NCBI GenBank assembly: GCA_027592105.1
Contig: JAQCLA010000006.1
Span: 1-29,026 of the forward strand
Direction of reading: 5' to 3'
Length of the DNA: 29,026 nt
DNA from: Pseudomonadota bacterium
GTDB taxonomy: Bacteria; Pseudomonadota; Alphaproteobacteria; Rhodobacterales; Rhodobacteraceae
Part shown: positions 23,622 through 29,026 of the stretch, in pieces
Layout of the letters: every line of letters begins with the position of its first letter
Numbering within the stretch: position 1 is the first letter of the stretch
Made by a program: the position numbers and the translations under genes
The notes under the pieces: generated by a model
Told to the model about the DNA's origin: nothing
Database searches by the model: none
The model's input: only the letters and a program-made list of their open reading frames with translations

Positions 23622-25187
23622 CTATACCCCCTGCCCGATGACGCGGTGCAAGACCGCCGGTGGTGCTCTGTCATCGGCGACCCATGCCACGAAGTGATCG
23701 GGGCGCACCAAGATGGCTGGGCTGTCATAGGCCTCGGTCAGACCGCCCTTGGCCACCGTAACAACCGCAAGCGGCAGGGCCATCTGATCCGCACAAGCGG
23801 CAAATGCCGCCCCAAGTGCTGCATCCTCGACAAAAAGCGTGAAGCCCGCCCCCAGATGATCATAGCTATTGGCCCCACCCGGCAAGTCGCGGGGCGACAA
23901 ATGATGACCGGGCCGCGCTTTGTGGCTGTGGTTGCCCTTGGCTCCGGGCGCACCCGCCCCCCCGATCAGCGGCGAGCCTTCGTAATGCGGCGCGAAGGCC
24001 ATCACCTCATCGGCATCGAGATTGCGGCTATGCCATGCAGCCTCGAAGGCAGCGCGGTCGCGGTCGGGGTTGTAGGTCTCGAGAAAGGCGCGATCTTCGG
24101 TGATGAAACGCTCGATGAAATCGCGCGCGGTCGAGGCAAAGACCGGGCGGCGCTCGGCATCATAGCTGTCGAGCAGCGCCTCATCCCCCCAGCCTTGGAT
24201 CACGGCGGCAAGCTTCCAGCCAAGGTTGCGCGCATCCTCGAAGCCCGTGTTGATCCCGTAGCCGCCATAGGGCGGATGGCTATGGGCCGCATCGCCCGCG
24301 ACAAAGGCGCGGCCCTTGCGGTAATCATTGGCAATCGCCACCCGCAGATCCCAAAGCCCGACATAATCAAGCTCAAGCGCGAAGGGCTGGCCCACCGCGC
24401 GGGTCAGCATCGCCTCGAAATCATGATTGTCGCGGGTCGTGCCAACCGGCACGGGGGCATGGAAAAACCAGCTGACCCCGTGATCGACGCGGCCGAAGAA
24501 CTGCCAATAGCCTTCGAAATCCGGATGAAGAACGTTGTAGAAGGCCTTGCCAGGATAGCGTTTTAACAATTCGTGCAACTCGGGCGAGCGAAACACCAAC
24601 AGCGCCATGACCCGGTTATGATCGGACAAGGTTTCTTCGATCCCGGCCGCCGCGCGCAGGAATGAGCGGCTTCCATCGCAGCCCACCGCATAAGCCGCGC
24701 TCAAGACCTGACGTGTGCCATCCGTGGCGTGTTCAACTTCGACCCGCACCCCGTTGGTATCTTGGGTGAATCCGACACCAGACCAGCCGTAGAACACCGT
24801 GATCTCCGCGATCTGGGCGGCGCGCGCGCGTAGCACAGATTCAGTCGCGTATTGCGGCAGGCGGGCATTGGCGCAGCGATAGAAATCGCGCACATGGGCG
24901 CGGTTGAGCCAATCATAGGAATGCTCGGACAACAGCGTGCCATAGGTGGTCAAGCCGCCGATGCCCGAACCGGGCGGCAGCGGAAAGGCGGTGCGCAATT
25001 CCGCCTCACAGCCCCAAGCGGCGAAATGCTCGGCGGTGCGCTGTGTCAGGTTTTGCCCCTTGGGGATCGGCTGGGGTTGATGGTGGCGCTCGATCACGGC
25101 CACGCGGATGCCGCGCTGACCCAACTCGACGGCCAAACCCATGCCGACCGGGCCACCGCCCGCGATGATGACGTCAAAATCGCTCAT
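23622..25187 (-). CDS. FAD-dependent aromatic-type monooxygenase (MhpA/PheA-like class A flavoprotein)
   Basis: Class A flavoprotein hydroxylase, 521 aa. The N-terminal DVIIAGGGPVGMGLAVELGQ FAD loop is followed by VIERHHQP (ribose acid), a GCDGSRSFLRAAAGI motif (169-183) and the second FAD motif GDAAHSHPPYGGYGINTGFE (299-318). The last ~120 residues resemble the thioredoxin-like C-terminal domain of phenol hydroxylases, ending ILVRPDHFVAWVADD. Such enzymes hydroxylate activated rings using NAD(P)H and O2. The start overlaps the aldehyde dehydrogenase stop (ATGA). The substrate is probably a phenol, perhaps one liberated by the LigM-like demethylase encoded in the facing operon (inference). 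Confidence 0.9.
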   Translation of the reverse strand: MSDFDVIIAGGGPVGMGLAVELGQRGIRVAVIERHHQPQPIPKGQNLTQRTAEHFAAWGCEAELRTAFPLPPGSGIGGLTTYGTLLSEHSYDWLNRAHVRDFYRCANARLPQYATESVLRARAAQIAEITVFYGWSGVGFTQDTNGVRVEVEHATDGTRQVLSAAYAVGCDGSRSFLRAAAGIEETLSDHNRVMALLVFRSPELHELLKRYPGKAFYNVLHPDFEGYWQFFGRVDHGVSWFFHAPVPVGTTRDNHDFEAMLTRAVGQPFALELDYVGLWDLRVAIANDYRKGRAFVAGDAAHSHPPYGGYGINTGFEDARNLGWKLAAVIQGWGDEALLDSYDAERRPVFASTARDFIERFITEDRAFLETYNPDRDRAAFEAAWHSRNLDADEVMAFAPHYEGSPLIGGAGAPGAKGNHSHKARPGHHLSPRDLPGGANSYDHLGAGFTLFVEDAALGAAFAACADQMALPLAVVTVAKGGLTEAYDSPAILVRPDHFVAWVADDRAPPAVLHRVIGQGV

Positions 25188-26623
25188 GCGCCGATCACAC
25201 CCTGTTCCATGTAGATATGCTTGGTCTCAAGGAAATCATAAAGCCCCTCGGGGCCATGAAGCCGCCCAAGGCCGGATTTGCCATAGCCCCCCATCTCGGC
25301 CTCGGCGAAGAGCTTGAGATGGGAATTGAGCCAGACGGTGCCCGCCCGGATCGCGCGCGCCACGCGGGTCGCACGCGCCAGATCGCGCGAAAACACCGAT
25401 GCAGCAAGGCCGTAGGGGGTAGCATTGGCGCGCGCCACGGCCTCGGCCTCGTCATGGAACACCTCGACTGAGACGATGGGGCCGAACAATTCCTCCTGCA
25501 CCAGCGCCGATTGCAAATTGTCGATGCGAAACAGCGTCGGCGTCAGGAACGCACCCTTGCCCAGAACCCCGCCCTTGAGGATCATCTGACCCTCATCACC
25601 CGCCTGTTCAATCAGGCGCAGCACACGGGCTTGGTTCGCCGTATCGATGAGCGAGCCCATTTCGCTGGCCGGATCGCTGCCCGGCCCTGTGCGGATATTG
25701 CGAAAGGCATGGGTGATCTTTTCCTCGAACGCGGCGGCAACCGGCGCATGGACCAAGAACCGCGCAGCCGCGACACAGATCTGGCCCGCCATCGCCAGCG
25801 ATCCATGGGTCAGCTCATGCACCGCATGATCGAGATCGGCATCGTCGAAAATCACGGCGGGTGCCTTGCCGCCCAACTCCAACCCCACCCGCTTGAGCGT
25901 GGGTGCGGCCGCCGCCATGATCGCGGCCCCCGTCCGGCTGGAGCCGGTGAAGGAGATCACATCGATAGCGGGCGAGGCGACCATGGTTTGACCCACGGCG
26001 ATCCCGTCCTCATTGACCGAATTGATCACCCCCTTGGGCAGGCTTGGCGCACCCGCGATGGCCGCCATGATGCGTGCATGCACCAAGGGTGTCTGAACCG
26101 CGGGCTTGATCACCGCCGTGCAACCCGCCGCCAGCGCCGGGGCAAGCGAGCGCATGAGCAGCGTCACGGGCGCGTTCCATGGCACGATGACACCGGCCAC
26201 CCCTGCAGCCTCGCGGTGAAAAAGCGATAGCGTGCCCGGCGCGATTTCTTGCATCGAGCCGCGGATATTGCGCGCAAGACCCGCGTAATAGCGCGTCTCG
26301 GAAATCGCGGCCATGGTTTCACCCATCGCCTCGGCCCTGAGCTTGCCGTTTTCCAGCACGACCAGATCGGCGATCTCGGCCTTGGCGGCCTCAAGCCTGT
26401 CGGCGATCTCCAAAAGCACCTGCGCGCGCAGACGGGGCGCTTGCGCCCAAGCGGTGCCGAAAAACGCCGCGCGCGCCGCTTGGGCTGCGGCATTGGCCAG
26501 ATCGGCGCTGCCGCTGTGATACTGGCCCACGCGATTGCCATCTGCGGGGTTGAGGCTATCGCCAAGCGGACCTTCGGCAACCCAATCGCCGCCGATGAAA
26601 TGCGCTGCGGGATGGATGGTCAT
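25184..26623 (-). CDS. NAD(P)-dependent aldehyde dehydrogenase
   Basis: Aldehyde dehydrogenase superfamily member, 479 aa. Essential residues are present: oxyanion Asn150 (VPWNAP), Lys173 (VIKPA), the FTGSS loop (225-229), general base Glu249 in LELGGK, and nucleophile Cys283 in GQICVAAARF. A terminal PYGLAASVFSRD and a WLNSHL segment complete the fold. Its ATG overlaps the stop of the IclR regulator gene (ATGA), and its stop overlaps the FAD monooxygenase start, so the IclR-ALDH-FMO-SDR set is one coupled operon. It would turn an aldehyde intermediate (aryl or ring-cleavage semialdehyde) into an acid; specificity cannot be read. Confidence 0.94.
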   Translation of the reverse strand: MTIHPAAHFIGGDWVAEGPLGDSLNPADGNRVGQYHSGSADLANAAAQAARAAFFGTAWAQAPRLRAQVLLEIADRLEAAKAEIADLVVLENGKLRAEAMGETMAAISETRYYAGLARNIRGSMQEIAPGTLSLFHREAAGVAGVIVPWNAPVTLLMRSLAPALAAGCTAVIKPAVQTPLVHARIMAAIAGAPSLPKGVINSVNEDGIAVGQTMVASPAIDVISFTGSSRTGAAIMAAAAPTLKRVGLELGGKAPAVIFDDADLDHAVHELTHGSLAMAGQICVAAARFLVHAPVAAAFEEKITHAFRNIRTGPGSDPASEMGSLIDTANQARVLRLIEQAGDEGQMILKGGVLGKGAFLTPTLFRIDNLQSALVQEELFGPIVSVEVFHDEAEAVARANATPYGLAASVFSRDLARATRVARAIRAGTVWLNSHLKLFAEAEMGGYGKSGLGRLHGPEGLYDFLETKHIYMEQGVIGA

Positions 26624-27465
26624 GGTTGGTGCCTCCGTGGCTGTTGGTCTGTCGCGGGAAAATCTTGGTCGGTTATCGTATGGTTCGCGGGCGAAAGGTC
26701 GCGAAGTGGCGCGCTGCCTCTGGCGCAGAATATGCCCGATATGGCCGCCGCGCTGTCGCGTATATCGCGCTCGATCGCGGCAAGACGGGTTTTATTCATG
26801 ACCGCTGCAGCGCTGGTGATGCTGATCGCACCGATGGGCATGCGCTCACCGGCAAGGATCGGCCCGGCCACGCCCACCACACCCGGCGTCACCTCGCCCC
26901 AAGCGGTGCAGTAGCCCATGCGGCGCACGGCGCGGTAGGTCTCGCGTCGCGCATCGGCGGTGGTATTCGGCCCGGCCAACATATCGCGCTGGGGGTCGAT
27001 CAGCCGATCTTGGTCGCGGCGCGGCAGATTGGCCATGATCACCCGCGAAATCGCACCGCGTGCAATCGGCATGGGCTGGCCGCGCGGGTAGCTGGACACC
27101 GGGGCGTCAGCCGAACGCTCGCTGGCGATACAGAGGATTTTGCTGCCATACCAGCGGGTGATCAGGGCCACACCGGGGTAGCGGGTGGCAAGGATCTTGA
27201 TGAAAGGCGCCGCCGCCGTGATCAACGGATCACAGCGCTGCATCAGAAAATCCAACTCGGTCACACGCGGCCCCAGCGTCAGCCCGTCGCCCGGCGCAGA
27301 CACTAGATAGCCCGCGCTTTTGAGCGTTTTGAGATAGCGATACAGCGTCGGGCGCGAATAGCCCAATGCCGCCATCATCGCATCAGGCGACCATTCGCGG
27401 CGATCGGCGGTAAACAGATCGAGGATCGCCAAAATCCGCTCACCACTGCCCGAGGTGCTGGTCAT
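26620..27465 (-). CDS. IclR-family transcriptional regulator
   Basis: IclR-type regulator, 281 aa. N-terminal winged helix ERILAILDLFTADRREWSPD to LGYSRPTLYRYLKTLKSAGY, then an effector domain with SYPRGQPMPIARGAISRVIM and GEVTPGVVGVAGPIL. The C-terminal ~30 residues (after SGIFCARG) extend beyond the usual fold. The start at 27465 (MTSTSGSGERIL) is chosen because homology begins there. A GTG at 27591 would add 42 unlike residues and place the operator palindrome inside the gene. No clear Shine-Dalgarno precedes the ATG. It heads the ALDH-FMO-SDR operon and faces a TauE/SafE gene. IclR proteins often respond to aromatic acids, which fits the context. Confidence 0.88.
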   Translation of the reverse strand: MTSTSGSGERILAILDLFTADRREWSPDAMMAALGYSRPTLYRYLKTLKSAGYLVSAPGDGLTLGPRVTELDFLMQRCDPLITAAAPFIKILATRYPGVALITRWYGSKILCIASERSADAPVSSYPRGQPMPIARGAISRVIMANLPRRDQDRLIDPQRDMLAGPNTTADARRETYRAVRRMGYCTAWGEVTPGVVGVAGPILAGERMPIGAISITSAAAVMNKTRLAAIERDIRDSAAAISGIFCARGSAPLRDLSPANHTITDQDFPATDQQPRRHQP

Positions 27466-27554
27466 CGCCGCACCGCACAAGGCACAAGACGCGCCATCAT
27501 TTGCCACCACATCGCGCCGATCATCCGCCTTTGCCCACCCAGTCCATTGCCCTG

Positions 27555-27588
27555 TTGCAACAAGATCAAAATCCCAATAATTGAGATT
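27555..27588 (+). promoter_or_regulatory. IclR-type operator palindrome overlapping a putative promoter
   Basis: AATCCCAATAATTGAGATT (27570-27588) has 9-bp arms around a single base, with one mismatch. On the plus strand TTGCAA (27555-27560) and TAATTG (27578-27583) are spaced by 17 bp, giving a plausible sigma-70 promoter for the downstream TauE/SafE gene that overlaps the palindrome. It lies in the 269-bp region between the IclR gene and that permease, so it could control both directions. Confidence 0.55.
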
Positions 27589-27734
27589 CACGGCAGGTTA
27601 TATCGAATGAGCGATTAAGCAACACCAAACTCGGCCAATGTCATAACACGCCCCGCGTATCTGTGCGCCATGGTTTGCGCCACGCAAGGCGCGGCCCAAG
27701 CCGGATTTCGCGCAGCGGCAAAAAGGATCGCGTG

Positions 27735-28475
27735 ATGAGCGGTAGCGATATTCTCTTGGCCCTGATCGGGCTTGGCCTTGGCGGTATCTTGAAAGGCGCG
27801 ACAGGGGCTGGGTCGCCGGTGATCGGCGTGCCGGTTCTGGCCGTGATCTTCAATGTGCCGATGGCGGTCGCGATCTTTACCATCCCCAATCTGCTGACCA
27901 ATCTCTGGCAAGGGTGGCAATTCCGCAAAAGCCAGATCTCGTGGCGCTTTACGCTGATCTATGCGGGGGCGGGCGCGCTTGGCGCAGGGATCGGCTCGCT
28001 TTTGTTGGCGTTCTTGCCCGGCGCTGTTTTGATGGGCGTCGTGGCCTGTGTCGTGCTGCTCTACATCGCCTTTCGGCTGATGCGCCCGAACTGGCATCTC
28101 GCGCGGCCCTTGGCCGACAGGCTTTGCGCGCCTGTGGGCTTGATCGGCGGGATGATGCAAGGGGCCGGTGGTATTTCGGCCCCGGTGTCCGTCACCTTCC
28201 TCAACGCCATGCGGTTGGAGCGTGGGCAATTCATCGCCACCATCTCGGTGTTTTTCTGCGCCATGTCGCTGGTGCAGATCCCGGCACTGATCGGATTGGG
28301 GATCTTGACCCCGCAAATCGCGGCGCTGAGCGGGGCGGCGATGGTGCCGCTTTTGGGTGGCATGCCCATCGGTGCATGGCTCGCGCGCCGCATCTCGAAG
28401 GAAAGCTTCGACAAAATCATCTTGGTGCTTTTGGGGGTGATCGCGCTCAAGCTGATTTATGACGCGATCTTGTAA
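27735..28475 (+). CDS. TauE/SafE family permease (second copy)
   Basis: Integral membrane protein of the TauE/SafE family, 246 aa with about eight hydrophobic segments. The half-repeat motifs are GGILKGATGAGSPVIGVPVL and GLIGGMMQGAGGISAPVSVT. The ATG at 27735 has AAGGA nine bases upstream and begins directly before the first helix; the open frame to 27663 adds an unlikely basic leader. It is clearly different in sequence from the copy at 7426-8253. It is divergent from the IclR operon and probably under the same operator. It may export an anionic intermediate or by-product of the catabolic locus, or import one. Substrate unknown. Confidence 0.9.
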   Translation: MSGSDILLALIGLGLGGILKGATGAGSPVIGVPVLAVIFNVPMAVAIFTIPNLLTNLWQGWQFRKSQISWRFTLIYAGAGALGAGIGSLLLAFLPGAVLMGVVACVVLLYIAFRLMRPNWHLARPLADRLCAPVGLIGGMMQGAGGISAPVSVTFLNAMRLERGQFIATISVFFCAMSLVQIPALIGLGILTPQIAALSGAAMVPLLGGMPIGAWLARRISKESFDKIILVLLGVIALKLIYDAIL

Positions 28476-28485
28476 GGCCGCAATT

Positions 28486-29026
28486 TCAGGGCTGCGCGCG
28501 CGCATCGGGCGCCGCGTCATGCAGACAATCGACAAGCATCGCTTGCGCCCGTGTCGGCACCCAGCCATCCCGCGTTGAAATCCCGATGGGGCGCGCCGGA
28601 AGATCGTCGCCGATGGGCAGGCGCACAAGCTGACCGCGCCGCAATTCGGGGGCAAGCTGCGCGCCCGAGATGCAGCCAAGATAGCCTGCCTCGACCGCGA
28701 GTTCCCGCAAGATCACCACCGATCCGGTCTCGACCACATCGCTGGGCGGCGATAGCCCCGCTGCGCGGAAAAGCGCGTTGAACTGCGCCCGGCCCGGCGC
28801 ACCGCTGCGCGGCACCACCCAATCGGCGCGCGCCAATGCCGCCATATCGGGCGGGTGATCACACAAGGCTGGATGTCCGGGGGCCGCGACCAAGGCCAAG
28901 CGGTCGTCGAAAACCCGCGCCTCGCAGATATCATCATGCGGTGCGGGCGCCCGCAAAGCGCCCAGCATCAGGTCGATCTCGGCGCGCTGCAATGCGCCGA
29001 TCAAGGCCCCATAGTCCCCGTCAATG
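28486..29026 (-). CDS. LysR-family transcriptional regulator, N-terminus beyond right edge
   Basis: C-terminal ~180 codons of a LysR-type regulator, open to the window edge. The visible part is the effector-binding domain: AEIDLMLGALRAP, DDRLALVAAPGHPALCDHPP, WVVPRSGAPGRAQFNALF, VETGSVVILRELAVEAGYLG and a C-terminal VRLPIGDDLPARPIGISTRD. The helix-turn-helix lies outside. The frame continues upstream of the apparent TTG at 29004 (IDGDYGALIGALQR, a typical LysR linker), so that TTG is not the start. It converges on the second TauE/SafE gene with a 10-bp gap and no clear terminator. Its target is unknown. Confidence 0.9.
   Translation of the reverse strand, partial: IDGDYGALIGALQRAEIDLMLGALRAPAPHDDICEARVFDDRLALVAAPGHPALCDHPPDMAALARADWVVPRSGAPGRAQFNALFRAAGLSPPSDVVETGSVVILRELAVEAGYLGCISGAQLAPELRRGQLVRLPIGDDLPARPIGISTRDGWVPTRAQAMLVDCLHDAAPDARAQP

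Noticed and set aside
23496..24566. 356-aa plus-strand open frame opposite the FAD monooxygenase
   Set aside because: Shadow frame covering parts of two coupled minus-strand genes.

Overview
The window looks like a chromosomal stretch of an alphaproteobacterium of the Rhodobacteraceae (Roseobacter/Rhodobacter/Paracoccus-like). The grounds are high GC with strong third-position GC bias, dense operons with ATGA/TGATG start-stop overlaps, a heterotetrameric sarcosine oxidase operon, a ccmI-ruvX-DUF1289 run, TRAP transport, and an intergenic hairpin followed by a GAGGATATTTGG-type tail that I recall from this family. No rRNA, tRNA, CRISPR array, transposase or phage gene was recognised.

Layout. 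(1) 1-4501, minus: soxB-soxD-soxA of sarcosine oxidase; soxA runs off the left edge. (2) 4695-6653, plus: ccmI, ruvX and a DUF1289 protein, tightly overlapping. (3) 6650-9321, minus: dusA, a TauE/SafE permease and an unnamed protein with non-heme iron dioxygenase-like residues. (4) 9566-11204: an HxlR regulator divergent from an N-terminally truncated Kef/YbaL-type antiporter, a likely pseudogene. (5) 11373-22869, plus: GntR regulator, LigM-like tetrahydrofolate (THF)-dependent O-demethylase, divergent MetF-like protein, tandem-OsmC protein, a possible 30-aa ORF, DctP/DctQ/DctM, hotdog thioesterase, and IorA/IorB-type 2-oxoacid oxidoreductase. (6) 22866-27465, minus: IclR regulator, aldehyde dehydrogenase, FAD aromatic-type monooxygenase and SDR dehydrogenase, all start-stop coupled. 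(7) 27735-28475, plus: a second TauE/SafE permease, sharing the upstream region with the IclR gene. (8) 28486-29026, minus: C-terminal part of a LysR regulator, cut by the right edge.

How they may work together. Blocks 5 and 6 read as one catabolic locus for a methoxylated (or otherwise methylated) aromatic or aryl-2-oxo acid. The TRAP system would import it, the LigM homologue would move a methyl group to THF, the MetF-like protein would return 5-methyl-THF to 5,10-methylene-THF, IorAB would turn a 2-oxo acid into an acyl-CoA, and the thioesterase would free the acid. The monooxygenase, aldehyde dehydrogenase and SDR would carry out further oxidation. Individual families are recognisable, but the substrate and the combination are inference. 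The sarcosine oxidase operon at the left is a second THF-linked one-carbon source in the window. This locus is the best candidate here for an undescribed pathway.
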